Assembly: GCA_043810515.1 (NCBI GenBank)
Contig: JBDRNZ010000012.1
Coordinates: 16,607 to 80,606 of the forward strand
Reading direction: 5' to 3'
Length of the DNA: 64,000 nt
From: WJKQ01 sp043810515
GTDB lineage: Bacteria > Patescibacteriota > Gracilibacteria > UBA1369 > LOWO2-01-FULL-3
Shown here: positions 7,667 through 14,722 of the stretch, piece by piece
Layout of the letters: every line of letters starts with the position of its first letter
How positions within the stretch are numbered: position 1 is the first letter of the stretch
Notes under the pieces: model-generated
Seen by the model: only the letters and a program-made list of their open reading frames with translations
Database searches by the model: none
Told to the model about the DNA's origin: nothing
Position numbers and translations under genes: made by a program

Positions 7667-7891
7667 TTACCAGGATGATTTCGTAACGCCCATTATTTTT
7701 CCGTCGCGGGCCAGTTCTCTGAAACATATTCGACAGATGCCGAATTTTCTCATGTATCCACCCTGTCTTCCGCAATTTTCACATCGGTTGTATACGCGTG
7801 TCGGGAATTTTATCTTTTTGCCTGAAGCGTGCTGCATTGCAGCTTTTTCTTTTCCTTTTCTTGTTTTATTGCGTAGTGCTTTTCTTGCCAT
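7667..7891 (-). CDS. rpsN: 30S ribosomal protein S14, zinc-binding type
   Basis: S14 (uS14) helps assemble the 30S head. Four cysteines (Cys37, Cys40, Cys53, Cys56 in RCENCGR and ICRICFREL) make a zinc ribbon, so this is the type Z form. At 74 residues it is a little longer than the usual 61, because of a Lys/Arg-rich N-terminal stretch (RKALRNKTRKGKEKAAM). It is 5 nt after rplE and 22 nt before rpsH. Confidence 0.97.
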   Translation of the reverse strand: MARKALRNKTRKGKEKAAMQHASGKKIKFPTRVYNRCENCGRQGGYMRKFGICRICFRELARDGKIMGVTKSSW

Positions 7892-7896
7892 TTTTG

Positions 7897-8454
7897 TTAT
7901 TTAACTTGTTTAAATGGAAATCCTATTGCTTTTAAAAGTGCGCGCCCTTCCTCGTTATTTTCTGCGCTTGTGATTATGCTAATCTGCAGTCCGTGAATTT
8001 TCATAACGTCATCCGGGCTTATTTCCGGGAATACCGTGTGCTCTTTGAATCCTACTGAGTAATTTCCTTTTCCGTCGAATGATTTTGGCGAAAGTCCTCT
8101 AAAATCTCTTACGCGAGGGAATACTATGTTTACCAGCTTTGTAAGGAAATCGTACATTCTTTTTCCTCTGAGGGTGACGGTTATTCCGATTTCTTCTCCC
8201 TGTCTTATTTTAAAGTTCGATATTGCTTTTTTTGATTTTGTGATCACCGGTTTTTGTCCGCTTATTTTCGTGATGCTTTCAACGATGCCTGAGTAATCTT
8301 TGTTGTGTGATTTTATGTATGTTCCTATTCCGGTATTTATCTTTATCTTTACGATTTTGGGTATGGCCATGTCACTCTTTATTCCCAAAGTTTTTTTAAG
8401 TTCCGGTGCGATTTCTTTTTTAAGCCTTGTTTGTAGATCTGATGTCTTCGTCAT
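7897..8454 (-). CDS. rplE: 50S ribosomal protein L5
   Basis: L5 (uL5) binds 5S rRNA and contacts P-site tRNA. The 185-residue protein has IPKIVKIKINTGIGTYIKS near the N-terminus, the block GQKPVITKSKKAISNFKIRQ, and FDGKGNYSVGFKEHTVFPEI, all typical. It follows rplX by 12 nt. Confidence 0.98.
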   Translation of the reverse strand: MTKTSDLQTRLKKEIAPELKKTLGIKSDMAIPKIVKIKINTGIGTYIKSHNKDYSGIVESITKISGQKPVITKSKKAISNFKIRQGEEIGITVTLRGKRMYDFLTKLVNIVFPRVRDFRGLSPKSFDGKGNYSVGFKEHTVFPEISPDDVMKIHGLQISIITSAENNEEGRALLKAIGFPFKQVK

Positions 8455-8466
8455 TTTTTAATTATT

Positions 8467-8787
8467 TTAACTTTTGGATATATCCAGATTTTCCTTGCAT
8501 TTTTTGCATATACGGTGCTTTTTTCCGTTTGCCAGTTTTTTGTATCCAACTCTTGTAGGTTTTTGGCAATTTGTACATATCATCATTATGTTTGAAGCGT
8601 CCATTGGAGCGGAGAATTGGATTTTTTCACCCGCTTTTTCCGCTGTTTTTTTGACGTATTTTGTGCGCAGATTAAGTTTATCGATCACGACCTTTTTTTG
8701 TTCGCTAAGAATTTTTATTATATGGCCTTTTTTCCCTTTGTCTTTGCCTGCGATGACGACTACATTGTCGTTTAGTTTTACTCTCAT
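8467..8787 (-). CDS. rplX: 50S ribosomal protein L24
   Basis: L24 (uL24) initiates 50S assembly and sits near the peptide exit. The KOW motif (NVVVIAGKDKGKKGHIIKIL) is at residues 8-27. A C-terminal zinc-ribbon-like unit, CTNCQKPTRVGYK followed by CKKC, is present as in many bacterial L24 proteins. Length is 106 residues. The ATG lies 2 nt after the rplN stop. Confidence 0.97.
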   Translation of the reverse strand: MRVKLNDNVVVIAGKDKGKKGHIIKILSEQKKVVIDKLNLRTKYVKKTAEKAGEKIQFSAPMDASNIMMICTNCQKPTRVGYKKLANGKKHRICKKCKENLDISKS

Positions 8788-8789
8788 AT

Positions 8790-9158
8790 TTATAATACTT
8801 CAGGTGCTAGTGAAATAATTTTCTGGAATCCTCGTTCGCGCAATTCTCTTGCTACCGGTCCAAATACGCGTGTTCCTTTCGGTTGTCCGTCCTTATCTAT
8901 TATAACAACAGCATTTTCATCAAATCTTATATATGAACCGTCTTTTCTGCCGATTTCTTTTCTCTGACGTACGATAACGGCTCTTTCAACTGCTTTTTTC
9001 TTTACCATGCCTTTTGGATTTGCCTCTTTTACGGCTACGACTATGGTGTCTCCGATTGAGGCGTATCGTCTGCGTGATCCGCCGAGCACTTTTATACATT
9101 CGACCATTTTGGCCCCGGTATTGTCGGCTACCTTTAATTTAGTTTTGTCTTGTATCAT
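8790..9158 (-). CDS. rplN: 50S ribosomal protein L14
   Basis: L14 (uL14) forms an intersubunit bridge on the 50S surface. The 122-residue protein matches throughout: KLKVADNTGAKMVECIKVLG, then GDTIVVAVKEANPKGMVKKK and GTRVFGPVARELRERGFQKI. The ATG overlaps the rpsQ stop by 4 nt, indicating coupled translation. Confidence 0.99.
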   Translation of the reverse strand: MIQDKTKLKVADNTGAKMVECIKVLGGSRRRYASIGDTIVVAVKEANPKGMVKKKAVERAVIVRQRKEIGRKDGSYIRFDENAVVIIDKDGQPKGTRVFGPVARELRERGFQKIISLAPEVL

Positions 9159-9391
9159 GATTTTTTAGGCTTTATTAGCGTCCATCTTTTTAGTCTGCTC
9201 AACGGTTTTGTTTCGTAAAAAGTTATTTCGTCTCCTATTTCAAATTTTTTATTTTCGGGATTATCGATATGGTATTTCTTTGAAACTCTGTATCTTTTCT
9301 TGTATTTCGGATGGTTTTTGTAGGAATGAACGGTGGCAACCACTGTTTTTTCCTGCTTGTTGCTGGTTATTATTCCTTTTTTTGATCTCAT
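9155..9391 (-). CDS. rpsQ: 30S ribosomal protein S17
   Basis: S17 (uS17) is a small OB-fold primary binder of 16S rRNA. The 78-residue product has GIITSNKQEKTVVATVHSYK, then HPKYKKRYRVSKKYHIDNP and the conserved GDEITFYETKPLSRLKRW. It overlaps rpmC and rplN by 4 nt each. Confidence 0.97.
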   Translation of the reverse strand: MRSKKGIITSNKQEKTVVATVHSYKNHPKYKKRYRVSKKYHIDNPENKKFEIGDEITFYETKPLSRLKRWTLIKPKKS

Positions 9392-9573
9392 TTCGCGTTA
9401 ATTAATGTTTTTATTCTTGCAACCTGTTTTCTGTTATTTTTTATCTGGTGGTTGTTTTTTGACTGTCCGTTTTTTATGTCGAATTTTGCTTTGAAAAGCT
9501 CTCTTGCAGTTTCCGAAAGTTCATCTTTCAGTTTTTCCGGACTCATTTTTTTTAATTCTTCTAATGTTTTCAT
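9388..9573 (-). CDS. rpmC: 50S ribosomal protein L29
   Basis: L29 (uL29) lies beside the peptide exit and contributes to the docking site for trigger factor and SRP. The 61-residue helical hairpin begins MKTLEELKKMSPEKLKDEL and has the typical LFKAKFDIKNGQ and NRKQVARIKTLI. It is 2 nt after rplP and overlaps rpsQ by 4 nt. Confidence 0.96.
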   Translation of the reverse strand: MKTLEELKKMSPEKLKDELSETARELFKAKFDIKNGQSKNNHQIKNNRKQVARIKTLINAK

Positions 9574-9575
9574 AT

Positions 9576-9995
9576 TTATTGTTCTTGTGAATTTACAAAT
9601 CTACATTTTAACGGCAGTTTGAATGCGGCGAGTTTCATAGCTTCTTTTGCGGCTTCCGGAGACACTCCCTCCATTTCAAACAGAACCATTCCCGGTTTTA
9701 TTACCGCCACAAAGTGGTCCGGCGCTCCTTTTCCGCTTCCCATCGGTACTTCAGATGCTTTTCTTGTAACTGCTTTGTGTGGGAATATATTTATCCATAT
9801 TTTTCCTCCTCGTTTAATATATCTTGTCATCGTACGTCTTGCCGCTTCTATCTGCCGCGATGTTAACTCGCCGGCGGCCTGGGATTTCAGCCCGAACGTT
9901 CCGAAACTTATCTTAGTTGCTCTCGTGGCAACCCCTTTAAGGGCAGATCTTCCTCTAAATTCTTTCCTGTGTTTTTGCTTCTTTGGTTGTAACAT
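9576..9995 (-). CDS. rplP: 50S ribosomal protein L16
   Basis: L16 (uL16) organises the A-site side of the peptidyl transferase region. The 139-residue protein starts MLQPKKQKHRKEFRGRS and contains RQIEAARRTMTRYIKRGGKI, IFPHKAVTRKASEVPMGSGK and GAPDHFVAVIKPGMVLFEM, all characteristic. It lies 24 nt after rpsC. Confidence 0.98.
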   Translation of the reverse strand: MLQPKKQKHRKEFRGRSALKGVATRATKISFGTFGLKSQAAGELTSRQIEAARRTMTRYIKRGGKIWINIFPHKAVTRKASEVPMGSGKGAPDHFVAVIKPGMVLFEMEGVSPEAAKEAMKLAAFKLPLKCRFVNSQEQ

Positions 9996-10019
9996 GTTTT
10001 TTCAGGCCCTGTGCCGGGC

Positions 10020-10700
10020 TTAGGTTTGTTTAATTTCTTCTATCTGCTGGGCCAGGTTTGCGGCCAGATCTTTTTTAAATATTTCTCCTTTGTAAATCCA
10101 TACTTTTACTCCTATTTTTCCATATGTCGTGTATGCGGGCAGCGATGCGTAATCTATGTCGGCTCTGAATGTATGTAACGGGATTTTTCCTTTTGTAAAG
10201 AATTCGTTTCGTGAGATTTCAACTCCGTTAAGTCTTCCTCCAAGATATATTTTCGCTCCTATTGCTCCGGCTTCCATTATTTTTTCAATCGCCATTTTTG
10301 CCGCTCTTCTGTAGGAAATTCGTTTTTCAACCTGTCTCGCGATGCTTTCTGCGACGATTTGCGCGTCGAGCATTGGTTTTTTGATCTCTTTTATGTTAAT
10401 TGCGAACGTTTCTTTGAATTGTTTTGAGAGTAGATCTTTCAGCTTTTCTATGACTTCTCCTCCTCTTCCTATTATCAGTCCCGGTTTTGAAGTGTGAATG
10501 TTGATTATCACTTTTCCCTGAGTTCTCATTATTTCTATCTTTGCCACTCCTTCAGCTTCAAGTTTCTGTCTTATTAATTTTTCAATGGCGAGGTCCTGAT
10601 GGAACAGTGTTTTGTACATACCTTTTCTCGCGTACCATTTTGAGTCCCAATCACGGGTTATTCCCAGTCTTATTACTTTTGGATTTACCTTCTGTCCCAT
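10020..10700 (-). CDS. rpsC: 30S ribosomal protein S3
   Basis: S3 (uS3) lies at the mRNA entry tunnel and has helicase-related function with S4 and S5. The 226-residue protein begins MGQKVNPKVIRLGITRDW. The KH domain carries the GRGG loop at residues 78-81, and the C-terminal domain shows RRAAKMAIEKIMEAGAIGAK. Length is near the bacterial norm. It is 11 nt after rplV. Confidence 0.98.
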   Translation of the reverse strand: MGQKVNPKVIRLGITRDWDSKWYARKGMYKTLFHQDLAIEKLIRQKLEAEGVAKIEIMRTQGKVIINIHTSKPGLIIGRGGEVIEKLKDLLSKQFKETFAINIKEIKKPMLDAQIVAESIARQVEKRISYRRAAKMAIEKIMEAGAIGAKIYLGGRLNGVEISRNEFFTKGKIPLHTFRADIDYASLPAYTTYGKIGVKVWIYKGEIFKKDLAANLAQQIEEIKQT

Positions 10701-10711
10701 TAAAATTATGG

Positions 10712-11101
10712 TTATTTGGTTGTTTTTACTTTTTTCGTAACTTTCGCTTCGGTCTCGGTTTTGTCATTCTCCTTTTTCTGATTCTCAAGTTTTACTGTTA
10801 TGTGTGCGGTTCTTTTGAGAATGGGATGAACTCGTCCTCTCGATACAGATACTCCTCTTTTGTAAGTGGGGCCTTTCGTTACCAGAATTTCTTTTATTAT
10901 AAGGTCTTCTCTTTGTTGTTTAAAATTATTTTCTGCATTTGCCACAGCTGATTCTATGAGTTTTTTTAGCGGTCTGGCGCTGGCTTTTGGCGTGAATTTA
11001 AGAATGTTTATCGCATCAATGACTTTCTTGTTTCGAACGAGCGCCGCAACCAGATTTGCTTTTTCCGGCGAGATTCTGATTTTTCTTAGTATTGCTTTCA
11101 T
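10712..11101 (-). CDS. rplV: 50S ribosomal protein L22
   Basis: L22 (uL22) lines the peptide exit tunnel through a long beta hairpin. The 129-residue protein has IRISPEKANLVAALVRNKKV and the hairpin region GPTYKRGVSVSRGRVHPIL followed by TAHITVKL. The last 20 residues form a Lys/Glu/Thr-rich tail. It sits 32 nt after rpsS in the S10 order. Confidence 0.97.
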   Translation of the reverse strand: MKAILRKIRISPEKANLVAALVRNKKVIDAINILKFTPKASARPLKKLIESAVANAENNFKQQREDLIIKEILVTKGPTYKRGVSVSRGRVHPILKRTAHITVKLENQKKENDKTETEAKVTKKVKTTK

Positions 11102-11133
11102 CGGTAATATTTTCGATTAATTTTTTAATGCGG

Positions 11134-11412
11134 TTACTCTGTTGATTTTGCGAGTTTACCTCCATGGACTCTGAATATCTTTGTTGGTGAGAATTCACCG
11201 AGTTTATGTCCTACCATATTTTCCGTTACAAATACAGGTATAAACTGTTTTCCGTTGTGCACTGCGAATGTGTGTCCCACGAAATCCGGTGCTATGTCGC
11301 AGTCTCTTGACCATGTTTTTATCGGCTTCTTTTGTCCCGTTTCGTTCATTCTTTCCACTTTTTTCAGCAGTTTCGGGTCGAGATACGGTCCTTTTTTTGA
11401 ACTTCTAGCCAT
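11134..11412 (-). CDS. rpsS: 30S ribosomal protein S19
   Basis: S19 (uS19) pairs with S13 in the 30S head. The 92-residue product begins MARSSKKGPYLDPKLLKKVE and contains IKTWSRDCDIAPDFVGHTF and the conserved VTENMVGHKLGEFSPTKIF. It is 8 nt after rplB. Confidence 0.98.
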   Translation of the reverse strand: MARSSKKGPYLDPKLLKKVERMNETGQKKPIKTWSRDCDIAPDFVGHTFAVHNGKQFIPVFVTENMVGHKLGEFSPTKIFRVHGGKLAKSTE

Positions 11413-11420
11413 ATTAAGTG

Positions 11421-12260
11421 TTATTTATTTTTACGTCTGCGGTCTTTTATAATCATTTTGTCTGTATAGTGTCTTCTTCTGGTTTTAAATCCGAGTGTTG
11501 GCATTCCCCATGGTGTTTTTGGAGATTTCAGACCTATCGGGTTGCATCCCTCTCCTCCTCCATGCGGGTGATCACATGGATTCATCACTTTTCCTCTTAC
11601 ATGCGGGCGTCGTCCCATGTGTCTTTTTCTTCCCGCTTTTCCTATTTTTACGTTATTATGCTCGATATTACTGACTATTCCTATAGTTGCGTAGCAGTCT
11701 TTTTCCACAAGCCTCACTTCTCCCGATGGCATTTGTATCTGCGCATGTTTTCCTTCAAGCGATACGAGTTTTATGATTGATCCTGCGCTTCTTCCGAACT
11801 GTCCTCCTTTACCTTTTTTCAATTCAACGTTGTATATATTGTAACCGATTGGAATATATTTTATTTTCATTCTGTTGCCTCTTTTTATTTTGGCTTTTTC
11901 TCCGGTAATTATTTTGTCTCCGACTTTTATTCCGTCCGGCGCTATATGATACTTTTTTTCGCCGTCTTTATATTGTATGAGTGTTATGTATGCCGATCTA
12001 TTTGGATCGTATTCGATGGATTTTACTTTTCCTTCTATATTTAGCTTATCCGTGCCTTTAAAATCAATTTGTCTATATCTTTTCCTGACTCCTCCACCTC
12101 TGTGCCTGACAGTTATGCTGCCGCTATTATTCCTTCCGGAATGCTTTTTTTTCGGTCGGGTGAGCGCTTTTTCGGGTTTGCTTCTTGTTACCTCTTCAAA
12201 GGAGGCTACGCTCATCTGTCTTAATCCGGGAGTTACTGGTTTGAATTTTTTTAACGTCAT
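11421..12260 (-). CDS. rplB: 50S ribosomal protein L2
   Basis: L2 (uL2) is needed for subunit joining and lies close to the peptidyl transferase centre. The 279-residue protein has the N-terminal KRYRQIDFKGTD, the OB/SH3 core and the diagnostic C-terminal loop VMNPCDHPHGGGEGCNPIG containing the functionally important His. Its ATG overlaps the rplW stop by one base. Confidence 0.99.
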   Translation of the reverse strand: MTLKKFKPVTPGLRQMSVASFEEVTRSKPEKALTRPKKKHSGRNNSGSITVRHRGGGVRKRYRQIDFKGTDKLNIEGKVKSIEYDPNRSAYITLIQYKDGEKKYHIAPDGIKVGDKIITGEKAKIKRGNRMKIKYIPIGYNIYNVELKKGKGGQFGRSAGSIIKLVSLEGKHAQIQMPSGEVRLVEKDCYATIGIVSNIEHNNVKIGKAGRKRHMGRRPHVRGKVMNPCDHPHGGGEGCNPIGLKSPKTPWGMPTLGFKTRRRHYTDKMIIKDRRRKNK

Positions 12261-12562
12261 TATTTCTTGGGTTCTTTTATCTTATTCGGATCAATGGTTT
12301 TCTTGCCTTTTAAGGTAACGACTGCTTTTTTCATAACCCGTCTTTTTGTCCATACTCTGCCTTTCGCGAGCAATCTTTTCTTCTTCGGGGATATAATTAT
12401 TTTTACTGTGTCCGCGTCGACTCCGTAGAGAAGTTTGATTGCTTTCTTTATAGATATTTTTGTCGAATCTCTCCTGACTTCAAATGTGTATTGTCCATCG
12501 GCCTGTTTGTTTGAGGCTTTTTCTGTGACTATCGTTCTTATTATAGGGTTTGCGTGAATCAT
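12260..12562 (-). CDS. rplW: 50S ribosomal protein L23
   Basis: L23 (uL23) is the main docking point for trigger factor and SRP at the peptide exit. The 100-residue product has IIRTIVTEKASNKQADGQYT and the family motif IKKAIKLLYGVDADTVKII. It overlaps rplD by 4 nt and rplB by 1 nt. Confidence 0.97.
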   Translation of the reverse strand: MIHANPIIRTIVTEKASNKQADGQYTFEVRRDSTKISIKKAIKLLYGVDADTVKIIISPKKKRLLAKGRVWTKRRVMKKAVVTLKGKKTIDPNKIKEPKK

Positions 12563-13200
12563 TGCTTAGCTTTTTTTGTTAGGAAAACTTCTTTCAGTTT
12601 ATCCACCGCATCCTTGAGAAACAAGATATTCTTATGCCTCTGCAGATCATGGATGTTTATATAATTTGCGGTAATAATTTTTACATTGGGCAAGTTTCTT
12701 CCGGATTTTTGTATAGTTTCGTTTTTTATGGCAGTTACTATCAATACTTCTCTTTCAATAGGCATTTTTTTTAGCATTTGCGCGAACTGCTTTGTTTTTA
12801 ATTCTGACGTTTCGTATCCTTCCAATGCCATTATTTCGTTATTTCGCGCTTTTTCTGATAGAGCCGAGAAAAGTGCTTTTCTTCGTTGTTTTTTAGGCAT
12901 GTCGGTTTTGAAATTTCTTTTATTTGTTGGCCCGAAAACCACTCCTCCTCCGCGCATGTGTGGCGATCTTGTCGATCCCTGTCTTGCCATGCCTGTTCCT
13001 TTTTGTCTGTGAGGTTTTCTGCCGCCTCCCGATACTTCGTCCCGTTTTTTCGTGTGTGCTGTCGGAATTCTTGCGTTTGCAAGCTGTCTTTTTAAGGCCT
13101 GATGTATAAGATCCTCGTTAAACGGAACTTCAAATATTTCCTTGGGAAGGTCTATTGTTCCATTTTTTTCTCCGGTTTGTGTGTATAAATCTATTTTCAT
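12559..13200 (-). CDS. rplD: 50S ribosomal protein L4
   Basis: L4 (uL4) lines the exit tunnel through an extended loop and in proteobacteria represses the S10 operon. The 213-residue protein contains the loop signature (GGGRKPHRQKGTGMARQGS followed by SPHMRGGGVVFGP). It overlaps rplC and rplW by 4 nt each. If it autoregulates here, the leader at 13804-13861 is the natural target, but that is inference. Confidence 0.98.
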   Translation of the reverse strand: MKIDLYTQTGEKNGTIDLPKEIFEVPFNEDLIHQALKRQLANARIPTAHTKKRDEVSGGGRKPHRQKGTGMARQGSTRSPHMRGGGVVFGPTNKRNFKTDMPKKQRRKALFSALSEKARNNEIMALEGYETSELKTKQFAQMLKKMPIEREVLIVTAIKNETIQKSGRNLPNVKIITANYINIHDLQRHKNILFLKDAVDKLKEVFLTKKAKQ

Positions 13201-13784
13201 GATAGTGCTATTATTACCAGTCCTCCGTTTGGTCCCGGAACTGGGCCTTTTAATCCGATTATGTTTTCTTTTGGATTAATGTATACGACAGGTACTTTAC
13301 TTAGGGTTATTTGGTCGGTTCCCATTCTTCCCGGTAATTTTTTCCCTTTATGTACTCTTCCCGGCTTTGCGCATGTTCCGATCGATCCCGGCTCTCTATG
13401 ATGGTGCGAACCATGAGTTTCAGGTCCACGGCCGAAATTGAATCTTTTGATTACTCCCTGGAATCCTTTTCCTTTTGAGCATGCCGTAACTTTCACTTTT
13501 TCCGTTTCTTTGAGTTTTTCCAGAGTTATCTGATCTCCTTTTTTGTAATTTTCGGCTTCCTTCTCTTCGATTTTAAACTCTTTCACGTGTCTGAATTTTT
13601 TGGTCTTTGTGGGTTTTTTCAATTTGGAAAACCCTAGGACTATCGCCGGATATCCATCTTTTTCCACTGTCTTTACCTGTGTTACTTCGTTGGGTTCACA
13701 CTGTACGACAGTTACTGGGATCACGCGGCCATCGTCTTGAATCAGACGAGTCATTCCTAATTTTTTGCCGAGTATTCCTGACAT
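13197..13784 (-). CDS. rplC: 50S ribosomal protein L3
   Basis: L3 (uL3) begins 50S assembly and reaches the peptidyl transferase centre. The 195-residue protein starts MSGILGKKLGMTRLIQDDG and has FGRGPETHGSHHHREPGSIG followed by KLPGRMG, which are characteristic. It is separated from rpsJ by 126 nt holding its own promoter and a structured leader, an unusual break of the S10 operon. Confidence 0.98.
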   Translation of the reverse strand: MSGILGKKLGMTRLIQDDGRVIPVTVVQCEPNEVTQVKTVEKDGYPAIVLGFSKLKKPTKTKKFRHVKEFKIEEKEAENYKKGDQITLEKLKETEKVKVTACSKGKGFQGVIKRFNFGRGPETHGSHHHREPGSIGTCAKPGRVHKGKKLPGRMGTDQITLSKVPVVYINPKENIIGLKGPVPGPNGGLVIIALS

Positions 13785-13803
13785 AGTTTGTAGAGGTTAG
13801 GGC

Positions 13804-13861
13804 CCAAGAAGATTTTCGGCAAACCCGCTTGGAACGGTTAACATGCAATGTCAATTTGCCG
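13804..13861 (-). promoter_or_regulatory. Possible pseudoknot leader of the rplC transcript
   Basis: At the predicted 5-prime end of the transcript, CGGCAAA (13861-13855) can pair with TTTGCCG (13823-13817). Inside that loop CCAAG (13832-13828) can pair with CTTGG (13808-13804), downstream of the first stem. The order of arms is that of an H-type pseudoknot. Only the complementarities are seen; folding and regulation by a ribosomal protein are inferred. Confidence 0.4.
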
Positions 13862-13865
13862 TATG

Positions 13866-13894
13866 AATATACAGAGTGAAAATTGTATAGTCAA
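13866..13894 (-). promoter_or_regulatory. Sigma70-type promoter before rplC
   Basis: TTGACT (13894-13889), 17 nt, TATATT (13871-13866) on the minus strand, between the rpsJ stop and rplC. It predicts a start near 13859 and a leader of about 75 nt, and makes rplC onward a transcription unit separate from rpsJ. Confidence 0.7.
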
Positions 13895-13910
13895 TAGAAA
13901 ATCGGGGGTT

Positions 13911-14228
13911 CTACTGAAGCATTTTTATCTCGATTTCGACGCCTGCGGGCAGACTGAGATTTGAGAGTGATTCGATGGTTTTTGGAGTTGTCTGCTGAAT
14001 GTCGATTAATCGTGAATGTGTTCGCATTTCAAACTGTTCGCGGGATTTTTTGTGAACAAATGTGGACCTGTTTACTGTGAATTTTTCTATTTTTGTAGGA
14101 AGGGGAATGGCTCCGGACACTATTGCGCCGGTTCTTTCCGCGGTGTCGATTATAAGTTTTGCGGTTTCATCTATTACTTTGTGGTCGAATGAACGTATAC
14201 GGATGCGGATTTTTTGTTTTGGAGCCAT
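13911..14228 (-). CDS. rpsJ: 30S ribosomal protein S10
   Basis: S10 (uS10) is a 30S head protein that in other bacteria also joins NusB in antitermination. The 105-residue product has IRIRIRSFDHKVIDETAKLI, a loop GAIPLPTKIEKFTVNRS and the C-terminal LSLPAGVEIEIKML. It is co-directional with a 75-residue orphan 19 nt upstream and is split from rplC by a promoter. Confidence 0.98.
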   Translation of the reverse strand: MAPKQKIRIRIRSFDHKVIDETAKLIIDTAERTGAIVSGAIPLPTKIEKFTVNRSTFVHKKSREQFEMRTHSRLIDIQQTTPKTIESLSNLSLPAGVEIEIKMLQ

Positions 14229-14247
14229 GAGGGGGTAGGGTTAATTA

Positions 14248-14475
14248 TTATATTTTTTGTAAAGTTTCGATGTCATATGCTGCCGTTTTAATTGCGTTTC
14301 GAATTTTTCTTTGAATGACCAGGGTTCCATCTGACGCTTCCCAGCCTCCCTCGGCGATTTTTCCGTCGAGCGTAACCATGGTTTGAGCTCCTTTTAGTTT
14401 TGCTGCCGTGTCTTCCGGTAGCGTATCCGGGAATCCATAATCGTCACTTCTTGTTGCGGGTTGGTTTTGTGCCAT
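14248..14475 (-). CDS. Orphan 75-residue protein upstream of rpsJ
   Basis: I do not recognise this small protein. It is acidic to neutral and soluble-looking, beginning MAQNQPATRSDDYGFPDTLP with a Pro/Asp-rich N-terminus, then a short beta-like stretch (AQTMVTLDGKIAEGGWEAS) and a basic helical C-terminus (LVIQRKIRNAIKTAAYDIE). It has its own promoter (14603-14631), a hairpin just before the ATG and only 19 nt to rpsJ, so it is almost certainly co-expressed with S10. The conserved operon context supports a real gene; function unknown. Confidence 0.7.
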   Translation of the reverse strand: MAQNQPATRSDDYGFPDTLPEDTAAKLKGAQTMVTLDGKIAEGGWEASDGTLVIQRKIRNAIKTAAYDIETLQKI

Positions 14476-14489
14476 ATTTTTATAAAATT

Positions 14490-14509
14490 ACCGGATAGGG
14501 GAGTCCGGT
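14490..14509 (-). promoter_or_regulatory. Leader hairpin before the rpsJ-operon orphan
   Basis: ACCGGA (14509-14504) and TCCGGT (14495-14490) form a six-pair stem with an 8-nt loop, 14 nt upstream of the ATG at 14475. It is too weak and lacks a clean U-tract for a terminator; a role in translation control or mRNA stability is possible. Confidence 0.35.
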
Positions 14510-14602
14510 TCTTTTTTATTCTTTTTGGAAATATTTTTGAAGCCGAGCTGTCCCGTGTTTACGAGTGGTTTTCCAAGATCGGAAAATCAATTTTGTATGA
14601 GA

Positions 14603-14631
14603 TTTATATAGGTTTGTTTGGTTTGTGTCAA
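14603..14631 (-). promoter_or_regulatory. Sigma70-type promoter of the orphan-rpsJ unit
   Basis: TTGACA (14631-14626), 17 nt, TATAAA (14608-14603) on the minus strand, located between the tuf terminator and the orphan gene. It predicts a start near 14596 and a leader of about 120 nt. The rest of the 14476-14675 interval shows only this promoter and the hairpin. Confidence 0.7.
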
Positions 14632-14675
14632 ATGAAATTTTAAGTGCGGGATTAGTAGAGGATTTTTTATAAATA

Positions 14676-14706
14676 AAAAGCCCTCGGAATTTCCGAGGGC
14701 TTTTTT
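14676..14706 (-). terminator. Intrinsic terminator after tuf
   Basis: A near-perfect inverted repeat (GCCCTCGGAA at 14680-14689 and its complement at 14691-14700) forms an 8-10 pair GC-rich stem. On the minus strand it is followed by TTTTTATTTAT; on the plus strand by TTTTTT, so it may work both ways. It closes the str operon 17 nt beyond the tuf stop. It is the only clear intrinsic terminator in the window. Confidence 0.85.
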
Positions 14707-14722
14707 AGTTTTGACGTTTTTA

